A DNA stretch of 64,000 bases from Streptomyces sp. MUM 178J. Its GTDB lineage: Bacteria; Actinomycetota; Actinomycetes; Streptomycetales; Streptomycetaceae. The notes beneath the pieces are model-generated. The model saw only the letters and a program-made list of their open reading frames with translations, was not told the origin of the DNA and made no database searches. The position numbers and the translations under genes were made by a program. Positions 1 to 8,820 of the stretch are shown one piece after another (the stretch's first letter is position 1; each line of letters opens with the position of its first letter). The stretch is taken from the NCBI RefSeq assembly GCF_022414575.1, contig NZ_JADWYQ010000004.1:124001-188000 (forward strand), written 5' to 3'.

Positions 1-294
1 GCCGCAAGCGGCGTGTCCCGCGCCGGGCTGGCCCGCAGGTTCACCGAACTGGTCGGCGAGCCCCCGATGGCGTACCTCACCGGCTGGCGGCTCGCGATCG
101 CCGCCGACCTGCTCCGCGAGACTGACGCCACCGTGGACGCCGTGGCCAGGAAGGTGGGCTACAGCGGCGCGTTCGCCCTCAGCGCGGCCTTCAAGCGGGT
201 ACGCGGCATCAGCCCGCAGGAGCACCGGACCGGAAGCCGCCGACCGGTCGCATCCGGCCAGGGTTTGCCGGAACCGCAACAACGGTCGCGCTGA
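1..294 (+). CDS. AraC-family transcriptional regulator, C-terminal fragment (5' end outside window)
   Basis: The reading frame is open from base 1 and ends at a TGA at 292-294, so only the last 97 residues are present. They form the second half of an AraC/XylS double helix-turn-helix. A phage-like first helix region (SRAGLARRFTELVGEPPMAY) is followed by the typical TGWRLAIAADLL linker helix. The second HTH contains VAxxVGYSGAFALSAAFKR and the G-x-S-P-Q-E-H ending common to the family. The ligand-binding part lies upstream and is not visible, so the regulated pathway cannot be stated. The methyltransferase at 321 follows 26 nt downstream and may be co-transcribed. Family assignment is secure; function is unknown. 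Confidence 0.9.
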   Translation, partial: AASGVSRAGLARRFTELVGEPPMAYLTGWRLAIAADLLRETDATVDAVARKVGYSGAFALSAAFKRVRGISPQEHRTGSRRPVASGQGLPEPQQRSR

Positions 295-320
295 CCCCGG
301 CTCCGCGCAACCCTGAGTCC

Positions 321-1187
321 ATGACCCGCAACCACCACGACACCACCCGGATCGACTGGGCCGAGATGGCCCCGATGCTCGAGCGCGGCGCCGAACTGGG
401 CGTCCCCCTCTACCGTCAGGCCGCGGCCTGGCTCGGCGAGCTCACGCCGCCCGCCACGGTGCGCCGCATCCTGGACGTCGGCAGCGGCCCGGGCGTGCTG
501 ACCACGCTGCTCGCCCAGACGTTCCCGTATGCGGACGTCGTCGCCGTCGACGCCGCTTCGCCCCTCCTCGAACGCGCCCGCGCACGGGCCGAGCGCCTCG
601 GACTCGCCGACCGTGTGCAGACCGTGTGCGCCGAACTCCCGGGCGACGTCGGCACACTGGGCGAGGCCGACCTGATCTGGGCCGGCAACGCGCTCCACCA
701 CATCGGGGACCAGCGCGCCGCCCTGGCGGGCTTCGCCCGGCTGCTGCGCCCCGGCGGTCTGGTCGCACTCGTCGAGGGCGGGCTCACGGAGCGCCATCTG
801 CCCAGGGACATCGGCCTCGGCCGGCCCGGCCTGGAGAGCAGAGTGGAGGCCGCGCGGGCCGAGTGGTTCACCGAGATGCGCGCCGAACTGCCCGGGGCCG
901 TACGGGAGACCGAGGACTGGCAGGCGCTGCTGGCCGCTGTCGGTCTCACGCCCGGCGGGGCCCGCTCCTTCCTGCTCGACATCCCCGCCCCCGTGACCCC
1001 TGCCGTGCGCGAGCATCTGCACACCGTCTTCACTCGGACCCGCGACGCGTTGGAGGGGCGGCTGGCCGACGACGACACCGCCGTGCTCGACCGGCTGCTG
1101 GACCCCGAGGACCCGCAGGGACTCGCCCGGCGGCCCGACGTGTATCTGCTCGCCGCCCACACGGTGCACACCGCCCGCCGGGGGTGA
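321..1187 (+). CDS. class I SAM-dependent methyltransferase
   Basis: This 288-residue protein has a Rossmann-fold methyltransferase core. Motif I is ILDVGSGPGVL at residues 50-60, an acidic residue follows in VVAVDAASPLLERAR, and there is a motif-IV-like stretch (ADLIWAGNALHHIGD) and a post-motif RLLRPGGLVALVEGG. That pattern matches the UbiE/Methyltransf_25 type of small-molecule methyltransferase. The start ATG lies 26 nt after the AraC-type gene and has only a weak GAG ahead of it, so translation may rely on coupling. The substrate cannot be read from the sequence. Neighbouring genes give no pathway beyond possible control by the AraC-type regulator. Confidence 0.85.
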   Translation: MTRNHHDTTRIDWAEMAPMLERGAELGVPLYRQAAAWLGELTPPATVRRILDVGSGPGVLTTLLAQTFPYADVVAVDAASPLLERARARAERLGLADRVQTVCAELPGDVGTLGEADLIWAGNALHHIGDQRAALAGFARLLRPGGLVALVEGGLTERHLPRDIGLGRPGLESRVEAARAEWFTEMRAELPGAVRETEDWQALLAAVGLTPGGARSFLLDIPAPVTPAVREHLHTVFTRTRDALEGRLADDDTAVLDRLLDPEDPQGLARRPDVYLLAAHTVHTARRG

Positions 1188-1248
1188 GCCGGACCTCGGT
1201 GCGGACGGCTACTGATAAAAGGGGTGAATTCCACATACGTTGTGGCGT

Positions 1249-3198
1249 ATGCCGTCCTCGATCCATCTCAAGCGGCTCCTCGTCGGACGCCCGCTCGACA
1301 GCGCGCGCCTGGGGGAGACCCTTCTCCCCAAGCGGCTCGCACTGCCGATCTTCTGCAGCGACCCGCTCTCGTCCGTGGCGTACGCGACGGAGGAGATCCT
1401 GCTGATCCTCGCCCTCGGCGGGGTCGCACTGCTCAATCTGGCCTGGTACGCGGCGGCGGCCATCGTCTTTCTGCTGATCGTGGTGGTCGCCTCCTACCGG
1501 CAGACCTGCCGTGCCTATCCGGGCGGCGGCGGGGCATATGCCGTCAGCAGGGAGAACCTGGGCCCCAACGCGGCTCTGACCGCCGCAAGCGCACTGCTGA
1601 TCGACTATGTGCTCACGGTCGCCGTCTCCGTGGTCTCCGGCGTCGCCGCCGTCACCTCCGCCGTCCCGGCGCTCGCCGGCCACAAGGTGGCGCTGTCCGT
1701 CGGCTTCGTGGTTCTGCTGACCCTGATGAATCTGCGCGGTGTCCGGGAGTCGGGGCGCGTCTTCGCCGTTCCCACCTACGGCTTCATCGCCGCGATCTAT
1801 CTGATGTTCGCGGTGGCGGTCTTCCGGCTGGCCACCGGGGCCGTGATCCGCGCGGAGTCCGCGGATCTGCCCATCCGAGCGGAGGGCGACTACACCGGGA
1901 TCGCCCTTGTGCTGCTGGTCATGCGGGCCTTCGCCTCCGGCTGTACGGCGCTGACGGGCGTCGAGGTCATCAGCAACGGCGTCCCCGCCTTCCGCAAGCC
2001 CAAGAGCCGCAACGCGGCCAACACCCTCGCGGTCATGGGGCTGCTCTCGGTGACCATGTTCGGCGGGATCACCGCCCTCGCCATGGCGTACGACGTCCAT
2101 GTGGCCGCCGATCCCGCCGAATTGGGCCTGGCTCCCGACGCTGCCATGTCCACCGCCCTGGCCCAGATCGGCCGCGCCACCTTCGGGGATGCGCATCTGC
2201 TGTTCTATCTGCTGCAGGCGTTCACCGTGGGAGTGCTGGTCCTCGCCGCCAACACGGCGTTCAACGGCTTCCCGATGCTCGCCTCGTTCCTGGCCCGCGA
2301 CCGCTATCTCCCGCGCCAGCTCCGCAATCGCGGCGACCGGCTCGTCTACTCCAACGGCGTTGTCGTACTGGCCCTTGCCGCCATCGGTCTGATCGTATTC
2401 TTCGACGCCTCGCTCACCCGGCTGATCCAGCTGTACATCGTCGGCGTGTTCGTCTCCTTCACGCTCTCGCAGGCCGGGATGGTGCGGCACTGGCGCGCGG
2501 CGCTGCGGGAGCGCGTACCGGCCGCCCGGCGGGCGCGGATGCGGCGGTCGATGGCCGTCAACGCGGTCGGCGCCTCCCTCACCGCGCTGGTGCTGGTGAT
2601 CGTGGTGGTCACCAAGTTCACGCACGGGGCGTGGCTCGCGGTCGTCGCCATGCTGCTGCTGTTCGTCGGGATGAAGGCAGTGCGACGCCACTATGTGCAG
2701 GTCGCCGCAGGGGTGGCGGTGCCGGAGGACCGGCGGCTGCGCCCCCCGGCCCGGCACCGCATGATGGTGCTCGTCGCCGATCTGCACGCCCCGACGCTGC
2801 GGGCCCTGGAAGTGGGCATGGCGATGCGGCCGTCGACGATCGAGGCGGTCACGGTCGGCTCGGACCCGGACGAGCTGAGGCGGCTGCAGGAGCAGTGGAC
2901 CGAACACGCGCCCGAGGTGGCGCTGACCGTCCTGCACTCCCCGTACCGGGAGCTGATCGCACCGGTGCTGCGGCACATCAGGGAGGCCGTCGAGTCGGAT
3001 CCGGACGCCCTGGTCTCCGTCGTCATCCCGGAGTACGTCGTCCGGCACTGGTGGGAGCAGCCGCTGCACAACCAGAGTGCGCTTCGGCTGAAGGCGCGGC
3101 TGCTCTTCCACCCGTCCGTCGTCGTGATCGACGTCCCCTACCGGCTCCCGGCGCCGTCCGGGGCCGAGGCCGGCCCCGGCGGGGGAGTCTCCCGCTGA
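1249..3198 (+). CDS. APC-superfamily amino acid permease with cytosolic C-terminal domain
   Basis: A membrane transporter of about 649 residues from the ATG at 1249; an in-frame TTG at 1240 would add three residues and sits closer to the AAAAGGGG at 1217-1224. The N-terminus carries the LGETLLPKRLALPIFCSDPL signature seen in the large actinobacterial APC permeases (YdaO/KimA-like and PotE-like group). About twelve hydrophobic segments follow up to roughly residue 500. The remaining 150 residues are soluble (LVADLHAPTLRALEVGMAMR onward) and resemble the USP-like tail of this group. Such proteins import amino acids or, in some members, K+; the substrate here is undetermined. It converges on the aldo/keto reductase, with a small hairpin between them. 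Confidence 0.88.
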   Translation: MPSSIHLKRLLVGRPLDSARLGETLLPKRLALPIFCSDPLSSVAYATEEILLILALGGVALLNLAWYAAAAIVFLLIVVVASYRQTCRAYPGGGGAYAVSRENLGPNAALTAASALLIDYVLTVAVSVVSGVAAVTSAVPALAGHKVALSVGFVVLLTLMNLRGVRESGRVFAVPTYGFIAAIYLMFAVAVFRLATGAVIRAESADLPIRAEGDYTGIALVLLVMRAFASGCTALTGVEVISNGVPAFRKPKSRNAANTLAVMGLLSVTMFGGITALAMAYDVHVAADPAELGLAPDAAMSTALAQIGRATFGDAHLLFYLLQAFTVGVLVLAANTAFNGFPMLASFLARDRYLPRQLRNRGDRLVYSNGVVVLALAAIGLIVFFDASLTRLIQLYIVGVFVSFTLSQAGMVRHWRAALRERVPAARRARMRRSMAVNAVGASLTALVLVIVVVTKFTHGAWLAVVAMLLLFVGMKAVRRHYVQVAAGVAVPEDRRLRPPARHRMMVLVADLHAPTLRALEVGMAMRPSTIEAVTVGSDPDELRRLQEQWTEHAPEVALTVLHSPYRELIAPVLRHIREAVESDPDALVSVVIPEYVVRHWWEQPLHNQSALRLKARLLFHPSVVVIDVPYRLPAPSGAEAGPGGGVSR

Positions 3199-3223
3199 AC
3201 CGGGTGCCGCCCATACGGCCTGC

Positions 3224-3242
3224 ACGGGCTCATACGGCCCGT
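3224..3242. terminator. possible hairpin between convergent genes
   Basis: ACGGGC at 3224-3229 pairs with GCCCGT at 3237-3242 around a 7-nt loop. It lies between the permease stop and the aldo/keto reductase stop, where a shared terminator would be expected. The stem is only 6 bp with no T-tract, so support is modest. Confidence 0.35.
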
Positions 3243-3251
3243 CCTGCCGGC

Positions 3252-4085
3252 TTATACCAGGTCAAACGCCGCCGGGTCCGGACCGAGCCGCCTGCCCTCG
3301 TCCAGCGCGGCGAACACCGCCATGTCGTCGGCGTCCAGCTCGAAGCCGAACAGATCGATGTTCTCCGCGATCCGGGACGGCGTCACGGACTTCGGGATCA
3401 CCACGTTCCCGAGCTGGAGGTGCCAGCGCAGCACGACCTGGGCCGGCGTCCTGCCGTGCTTCTGCGCCACCGCGACGATGGCCGGCACCTCCAGCAGACC
3501 CCTGCCCTGCCCGAGCGGGGACCAGGCCTCGGTCCTGATGCCGTGCTCGGCGTGGAAAGCGCGCAGCCCGGACTGCTGGAGCTGCGGATGCAACTCGACC
3601 TGGTTCACCGCGGGGACGACGGAGGTCTCGCCGATCAGCCGCTCCAGGTGCTCCGGAAGGAAGTTGGAGACGCCGATGGCCCTGGCCCGCCCGTCGGCGT
3701 GGATCTTCTCCAGCGCCCGGTAGGTGTCCACGTACAGATCTCTGGACGGGAGAGGCCAGTGGATCAGGTAGAGGTCGACATGGTCGAGGCCCAGCCTCTC
3801 CAGCGAGGCGTCGAAGGCCCTCAGCGTGGTGTCGTAGCCCTGAGCGTCGTTCCAGACCTTGGTGGTGATGAAGAGGTCCTCGCGGGGCAGCCCGGAGTCG
3901 GCGACGGCACGGCCGGCGCCCTTCTCGTTCCCGTAGATCGCGGCGGTGTCGACGCTGCGGTAGCCGGCCCGCAGCGCCGTGCCCACCGCCTGCGCCGCCT
4001 CGTCGTCCGGCACCTGCCAGACGCCGTAGCCGAGCTGCGGCATCGCACCGCCGTGGTTGAGCCTGAGAGAGGGGACCTTGCTCAC
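3252..4085 (-). CDS. aldo/keto reductase
   Basis: A 277-residue NADPH-dependent AKR of usual length (AKR5-like, 2,5-diketo-gluconate reductase type). The catalytic tetrad is visible: Asp46 and Tyr51 in RSVDTAAIYGNEKG, Lys76 in ITTKVWN and His109 in LYLIHWPLP. The family signatures AIGVSNF and the C-terminal NVVIPKSVTPSRIAEN, which binds the NADPH phosphate, are present. The start chosen is the GTG at 4085, which has AGGA about 11 nt upstream; the frame stays open far beyond this, but the upstream part does not resemble AKR. Role: reduction of aldehydes or ketones of unknown identity. It is a stand-alone gene, with the acyl-CoA ligase 128 nt upstream on the same strand. Confidence 0.92.
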   Translation of the reverse strand: MSKVPSLRLNHGGAMPQLGYGVWQVPDDEAAQAVGTALRAGYRSVDTAAIYGNEKGAGRAVADSGLPREDLFITTKVWNDAQGYDTTLRAFDASLERLGLDHVDLYLIHWPLPSRDLYVDTYRALEKIHADGRARAIGVSNFLPEHLERLIGETSVVPAVNQVELHPQLQQSGLRAFHAEHGIRTEAWSPLGQGRGLLEVPAIVAVAQKHGRTPAQVVLRWHLQLGNVVIPKSVTPSRIAENIDLFGFELDADDMAVFAALDEGRRLGPDPAAFDLV

Positions 4086-4213
4086 GAGCGGTCGAGTCCT
4101 AACGTCGTCGGTTGTCACATGCCTGCTCAACGATGGCATACGGGGGCGCATTCCCGTACGAAGCGATCTTTCGTCGCGGTCCTGTGCGCTCCCGCACCGC
4201 GTCCGGGCCGGCC

Positions 4214-6037
4214 CTACCCGTAGAGGGCGTCCACCTCGGCCGCGTACGCCGCCTCGATCGCCTTCCGCTTGAGTTTCAGCGAGGGAGTCAGCAGCCCGTG
4301 CTCCTCGGTGAACGGATGGGCCAGTATGCGGAAAGTGCGGATCGACTCGGCCTGTGACACCAGGGTGTTGGCCGTCACCACCGCGCGCCGGATCTCGTTC
4401 TCCAGATCGGGGTCGCGCACCATCGCGGGGGGCGGCAGCGGCGCCCTGTGCTGCATGGCCAGCCAGTGCTCGACGGCGTCCTGGTCGAGCGTCACCAGCG
4501 CGGCGACGAACGGCCGGTCGTTGCCGACGACGATGCACTGGGCCACCAGCGGATGGGAACGCACCCGCGCCTCCAGGCCCGCGGGCGAGACGCTCTTGCC
4601 GCCCGACGTCACCAGGATCTCCTTCTTCCGCCCGGTGATGGTCAGATAGCCGTCCTCGTCGAGCGTTCCGAGATCGCCGGTCGCCAGCCAGCCGTCCCGC
4701 AGCACCGCATCGGTGGCCTTGGAGTCGTTGAGATACCCGGAGAAGATCTGCGGGCCCCGCAGCCACACCTCGCCGTCCTCCGCGATGTGCACCGTCGTGC
4801 CCGGGACCGGCAGGCCCACCGTGCCGTAGCGGGTCCGCTCCGGCGGGTTCGCCGTCGCCGCCGCGGTCGACTCCGTCAGTCCGTACCCCTCGAAGACCGT
4901 CACGCCCGCGCCCTCGAAGAACAGCCCCAGCCGGCGGCTCAACCCGGATCCGCCGGACATCGCGTGGCGCACCCGGCCGCCCATCGCCTCGCGCACCCGG
5001 CCGTAGACCAGCTTCTCGAAGAACTGGTGCTGCACCCGCAGCGCGGCCGAGGGGCCGGGTCCCAGCCCGAACGCCCGCGCCTCCAGCGCCTCCGCGTACT
5101 TCACCGCCACATCGACCGCCTTGTCGAACGCGCCCGCCTTCCCCTCGGCCTCGGCGGCACGCCGGGCGGCGTGGAAGACCCTCTCGAAGACGTACGGCAC
5201 GGCCAGGATGAACGTCGGCCGGAACGCGGCCAGATCGGGCAGCAGCGCGGCCGCCTGGAGCACCGGCTGATGACCCAGCTTGACCCGGCCGAGGATCGCC
5301 GCCACCCCCACCATCCGGCCGAAGACATGCGCCAGCGGCAGAAACAGCAGCGTCGCCGGCGCTTCGCCCGGTCTGGTGTGGAACACCGGCTCCCAGCGGC
5401 GGATCAGGGTGTCCGTCTCGAACATGAAGTTCGCATGGGTGAGCACACAGCCCTTGGGCCTGCCCGTGGTCCCCGAGGTGTAGATGACCGTGGCGATCGA
5501 ATCGGGTGTCACCGCGCGCCGGTGCCGGTGCACCACCTCGTCGTCGATGTGCGCGCCCGCCGCGGACAACTCGGCCACCGCCCCCGCGTCAACCTGCCAC
5601 AGCCGCTGCAGCCGCGGCAGCCGGTCCACCACGGAGCCGACAGTCATCGCATGGTCCTCGTGCTCCACCACGCACGCCGTCACCCCGGCGTCATGCAGGA
5701 TCCAGTAGACCTGTTCGGCGGAGGAGGTCGGGTACACCGGCACCGGCTGCGCGCCCACCGTCCACAGTGCGAAGTCGAAGAGCGTCCACTCGTAGCGCGT
5801 ACGGCACATCAGGGCCACCCGGTCGCCGAACCGCACCCCCTGCGCCAGCAGCCCCTTGGCCAGCGCCAGGACCTCGTCGCGGAACTCGGCGGAGGTCATC
5901 TCGTGCCAGCGGCCGTCCGCGCCCTTGCGCCCGAGAGCGACATGCCCGGGATCGTCGAGGGCGTGGTCAAACACCGCATCCGCCAGTCCCCCGACCCAGG
6001 GAGCCGCGGCCAGGGGTGGGACAGTGAACTCGCGCAA
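4214..6037 (-). CDS. AMP-dependent long-chain acyl-CoA synthetase (FadD15-like)
   Basis: A 607-residue ANL-superfamily enzyme, the normal length for actinobacterial FadD15-type long-chain fatty acid:CoA ligases. Visible are the P-loop VIYTSGTTGRPKG, the motif VFEGYGLTEST, the ATP-binding TGDLGTLDEDGYLTITGRKK hinge and the C-terminal catalytic lysine region TPSLKLKRKAIE. It activates a fatty acid with ATP and then CoA. The start is a TTG at 6037, with a strong GAGGAG 7 nt ahead; translation there gives the MREFTVPPL N-terminus typical of Streptomyces homologues. Three 12-bp tandem repeats lie about 135-170 bp upstream (6169-6204). Confidence 0.92.
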   Translation of the reverse strand: MREFTVPPLAAAPWVGGLADAVFDHALDDPGHVALGRKGADGRWHEMTSAEFRDEVLALAKGLLAQGVRFGDRVALMCRTRYEWTLFDFALWTVGAQPVPVYPTSSAEQVYWILHDAGVTACVVEHEDHAMTVGSVVDRLPRLQRLWQVDAGAVAELSAAGAHIDDEVVHRHRRAVTPDSIATVIYTSGTTGRPKGCVLTHANFMFETDTLIRRWEPVFHTRPGEAPATLLFLPLAHVFGRMVGVAAILGRVKLGHQPVLQAAALLPDLAAFRPTFILAVPYVFERVFHAARRAAEAEGKAGAFDKAVDVAVKYAEALEARAFGLGPGPSAALRVQHQFFEKLVYGRVREAMGGRVRHAMSGGSGLSRRLGLFFEGAGVTVFEGYGLTESTAAATANPPERTRYGTVGLPVPGTTVHIAEDGEVWLRGPQIFSGYLNDSKATDAVLRDGWLATGDLGTLDEDGYLTITGRKKEILVTSGGKSVSPAGLEARVRSHPLVAQCIVVGNDRPFVAALVTLDQDAVEHWLAMQHRAPLPPPAMVRDPDLENEIRRAVVTANTLVSQAESIRTFRILAHPFTEEHGLLTPSLKLKRKAIEAAYAAEVDALYG

Positions 6038-6168
6038 TGGCTGCTCCTCGTGGCGCTCCCCGCACAGCGCCGCGACCGTACCCCAGTCGACGGAGACGGG
6101 GGAGAGCCCGGGCGAAGTGTGGACGAATGGCGTCGGTACAGGTCAGCGGCTGATGGGCCACCGCAGAG

Positions 6169-6204
6169 TGGACGTCTTCACGGACGTCTTCATGGACGTT
6201 CTTA
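6169..6204. repeat. three tandem 12-bp imperfect repeats upstream of the acyl-CoA ligase
   Basis: The units are TGGACGTCTTCA (6169-6180), CGGACGTCTTCA (6181-6192) and TGGACGTTCTTA (6193-6204). The first two contain the palindrome GACGTC; the third is degraded. The spacing of 12 bp is close to one helical turn. They sit upstream of the ligase TTG start and after the LysR stop codon. They could be operator sites for a regulator of the ligase; this is inference. Confidence 0.5.
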
Positions 6205-6267
6205 CCGAGGAGTCAGTTCGCCTCGGGCCGATCTCCACCGAATCTGTACCGCCTGAACACCCGCGCT

Positions 6268-7182
6268 CTACGGGCGGGCGTCCCCCGGCGCGGACCCGGC
6301 CGCCCCGCGGTGCAGCCGGTCGCCGCTCGCCAGAATCGCCGCGGCGAGCGCGTCCGCCGCCTCCCGCGACTGCGCCGCGGGGCCGTGGCGGCGGCCGTGC
6401 TGCAGGACGAAGTCCACCGCGCCCAGCTCCGGAAGGCCGGCCCGCTCGGGAACCTCGACCAGGCCCGGCGGAATCAGCCCCCGGGTGTGCGCCATCACGC
6501 CCAGCCGCGCGCGGGCGGCGGCGACCAGCCCGCTGAGGCTGCCGCTCGTACAGGCGATCCGCCAGGTGCGGCCATGGCGCTCCAGCACCTGAAGGGCGCG
6601 GGCGCGGGTGACCGCCGGCGGCGGGAAGAGGATCAGCGGCACCGGGCGGTCCTGCTCGACGCGCAAGCCGTCCGCGGCGATCCAGACCATGCGGTCGCGC
6701 CAGACCAGCCGTCCCGCGCCGCCGCCTTCCCGCTGCGCACCGCCCTTGGCGAGCACCAGATCGAGGCGGCCCGCCGCCAGCCGCTCGTGCAGCGTCCCGG
6801 ACAGCTCGACGGTCAGCTCCAGGTCCACCTCGGGATGATCCTGCCGGAAGGACTCCAGGATCTCCGGCAGCCGCGTCAGCACGAAGTCCTCCGACGCTCC
6901 GAACCGGAGCCTGCCGCGCAGACGCGTCCCGGTGAAGTACGCGGAGGCCCGCTCGTGCGCGGCCAGGATCGTACGGGCGAAGCCGAGCATCGCCTCCCCG
7001 TCCTCCGTCAGCTCCACGCTGTGGGTGTCCCGCGTGAAGAGCCGGCGGCCCGCCGCTTCCTCCAGTCGGCGCACATGCTGGCTCACCGTCGACTGGCGCA
7101 CCCCGAGACGGCGCGCGGCCTGTGTGAAGCTCAGGGTCTGGGCGACGGCGAGAAAAGTGCGCAGCTGAACGGGGTCGTACAC
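6268..7182 (-). CDS. LysR-family transcriptional regulator
   Basis: A 304-residue protein with an N-terminal winged HTH (residues 1-62, with the recognition segment LGVRQSTVSQHVRRLEEAAG) and a periplasmic-binding-like effector domain starting near residue 90. The start is a GTG at 7182. A TACGCT hexamer lies exactly 6 nt ahead of it on the same strand, with no ribosome binding site, so the mRNA may be leaderless. It is divergent from the SBF-type transporter at 7315, the classic layout for LysR control of a neighbour. A TCATC-N9-GATGA inverted repeat in the gap is a candidate binding site. The effector is unknown. Confidence 0.9.
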   Translation of the reverse strand: MYDPVQLRTFLAVAQTLSFTQAARRLGVRQSTVSQHVRRLEEAAGRRLFTRDTHSVELTEDGEAMLGFARTILAAHERASAYFTGTRLRGRLRFGASEDFVLTRLPEILESFRQDHPEVDLELTVELSGTLHERLAAGRLDLVLAKGGAQREGGGAGRLVWRDRMVWIAADGLRVEQDRPVPLILFPPPAVTRARALQVLERHGRTWRIACTSGSLSGLVAAARARLGVMAHTRGLIPPGLVEVPERAGLPELGAVDFVLQHGRRHGPAAQSREAADALAAAILASGDRLHRGAAGSAPGDARP

Positions 7183-7199
7183 GCCTCAAGCGTAGGCCT

Positions 7200-7218
7200 T
7201 CATCGCACATCGTGATGA
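7200..7218. promoter_or_regulatory. candidate LysR operator (TCATC-N9-GATGA)
   Basis: TCATC at 7200-7204 and GATGA at 7214-7218 form a perfect 5-bp inverted repeat with a 9-nt centre. This fits the T-N11-A style of LysR boxes. It is located between the divergent LysR and transporter genes, close to the LysR start. No experimental basis; placement and symmetry are the only evidence. Confidence 0.4.
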
Positions 7219-7314
7219 CAGTGAGCACGGCATACGGGATTCCCGATCTCCCTCCCGTGGCGGATCATGGGAACGCACGTCCGGAACCGCCGGACCCGAG
7301 AGCAAGCGAGCACG

Positions 7315-8370
7315 ATGAGCCGCCGCCCCGCCCCGCGTCTGCGTCGGCCGCCGTCCTGGCTGCCGCTCGACCCCTATCTGCTGGCGCTGCTCGGCACGGT
7401 GGGCCTGGCGGCGCTGCTGCCCGCCTCGGGCGCGGCCGCCGACGCCGTCGGCGACGCCTCGACCGGCGCGATCGCACTGCTGTTCTTCCTCTATGGAGCG
7501 CGGCTGTCCACCCGCGAGGCGCTGGACGGGCTGCGGCACTGGAGGCTCCATGTCACCGTCCTCGCCGCCACCTTCCTGGTCTTCCCGCTGCTCGGCCTTG
7601 CGGCCCGCGGGCTTCAGCCCCACGTCCTCACCCCGGACCTCTACAGCGGGTTCCTCTTCCTGTGCCTGGTGCCGTCCACCATCCAGTCCTCCATCGCCTT
7701 CACCTCGATCGCCCGCGGCAACGTCCCCGCGGCGATCTGCGCCGGCTCCTTCTCCAGCCTGGTCGGCATCCTCCTCACCCCGCTGCTCGCCGCCGCGCTG
7801 ATCGGCGGCGCCGCAGGCGGGTTCTCCGTGGACTCGGCTCTGGGGATCGTGCTCCAGCTCCTCGTGCCGTTCCTGGCGGGGCAGCTGCTCCGTCGGCAGA
7901 TCGGCGGCCGGCTCGCACGGCACCGGAAGGCGCTCGGATACGTCGACCGGGGCGCGATACTCCTCGTCGTCTACACGGCCTTCAGCGAAGGCATGGTCTC
8001 GGGGGTCTGGAACCAGGTCACCTGGCCCCGGCTGGGCGCGCTGCTCGGCGTGGAGGCGCTGCTCCTCGCCGTGATGCTCGCGCTGACCTGGTACGGCGCG
8101 GGGCGGCTCGGCTTCCCCCGCGAGGACCGGATCGCGATCCAGTTCGCGGGCTCGAAGAAGAGCCTGGCGGCGGGCCTGCCGATGGCGAGCGTGCTCTTCG
8201 GGACGCAGGCGAGCCTGGCGGTGCTGCCCCTGATGCTCTTCCACCAGATGCAGCTGATGGTCTGCGCCGTCATCGCCACCCGTCGTGCCCGGTCCTTCAC
8301 GGAGCAGGACCCCGCGCCCCCCGGTGCGCCGTTCCCGCGGCGCGGTGCGACTGGCAAGATCGTCGAGTGA
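7315..8370 (+). CDS. bile acid:Na+ symporter (SBF/ASBT) family transporter
   Basis: A 351-residue integral membrane protein with about ten hydrophobic segments, matching the SBF-like (PF13593-type) group. Conserved pieces include FFLYGARLS near the first helices, the FLCLVPSTIQSSIAFTSIA segment with its helix break, and the C-terminal IQFAGSKKSLAAGLPMA crossover. Members move organic anions with Na+. The ATG at 7315 is preferred; an in-frame ATG at 7267 would add 16 polar residues and has no better ribosome binding site. The gene is divergent from the LysR regulator and its stop overlaps the start of the 2Fe-2S protein, suggesting co-transcription. Substrate unknown. Confidence 0.87.
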   Translation: MSRRPAPRLRRPPSWLPLDPYLLALLGTVGLAALLPASGAAADAVGDASTGAIALLFFLYGARLSTREALDGLRHWRLHVTVLAATFLVFPLLGLAARGLQPHVLTPDLYSGFLFLCLVPSTIQSSIAFTSIARGNVPAAICAGSFSSLVGILLTPLLAAALIGGAAGGFSVDSALGIVLQLLVPFLAGQLLRRQIGGRLARHRKALGYVDRGAILLVVYTAFSEGMVSGVWNQVTWPRLGALLGVEALLLAVMLALTWYGAGRLGFPREDRIAIQFAGSKKSLAAGLPMASVLFGTQASLAVLPLMLFHQMQLMVCAVIATRRARSFTEQDPAPPGAPFPRRGATGKIVE

Positions 8371-8813
8371 CAACGCATCCGACGCATCCGACCCCGGCCC
8401 CTGCTCCGGCCCCGCACCCGATACGGCCCTTCGCCGAGCGTCCCTGCACCGTCGTCGTCTGCCGGGGCTGCTGCTGCGGCAGTCCGCGCAAGCACCCGGG
8501 AGCCGACCATGAAGGCCAGCTGGCCCGGCTGAGGGACGCCGCGGACGCCTCAGGCGGGCGGATGGCGGTGCGCACCAGTGAGTGCCTCGGCCCCTGCGGA
8601 CAGGCGAACGTCATCGTGGTCCAGCCGTCAGCCGAGGGCCGCCGCCGCGGTGCGCGGGCCGCCTGGTTCGGCTGGGTGCTGGACGAGGGCGCGACGGACG
8701 ACATCCTTGCCTGGGCGGCGGCGGGCGGCCCCGGCGTCGCCGAACCCTCGCCGGCACTGGAGCTCCAGCGGGTCCCCGCACCGCTCCCGCCGAGCCGCCG
8801 GCCGCGCGTGTAA
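8367..8813 (+). CDS. (2Fe-2S) ferredoxin domain-containing protein
   Basis: A 148-residue thioredoxin-fold 2Fe-2S protein. The motif VVVCRGCCCGSPRKHPG (around residues 29-45) and the later CLGPCGQANVIVVQP supply the cluster cysteines and match the actinobacterial (2Fe-2S) ferredoxin family related to CbiX-associated and NuoE-like domains. The N-terminal 25 residues are proline- and threonine-rich and probably disordered. The GTG start at 8367 overlaps the stop of the transporter gene by 4 nt (GTGA), so it is translationally coupled. It ends 7 nt before the convergent fdhD. Electron-transfer or redox-sensing role inferred; partner unknown. Confidence 0.85.
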   Translation: MTTHPTHPTPAPAPAPHPIRPFAERPCTVVVCRGCCCGSPRKHPGADHEGQLARLRDAADASGGRMAVRTSECLGPCGQANVIVVQPSAEGRRRGARAAWFGWVLDEGATDDILAWAAAGGPGVAEPSPALELQRVPAPLPPSRRPRV

Positions 8814-8820
8814 GCCCCGG

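Noticed and set aside
159..1169. Long antisense ORFs, for example across 159-1169, 1030-3225, 9953-11473 and 33513-36338
   Set aside because: High GC keeps antisense frames open. They have no start context, have runs of charged or low-complexity residues and lie over clearly coding genes.
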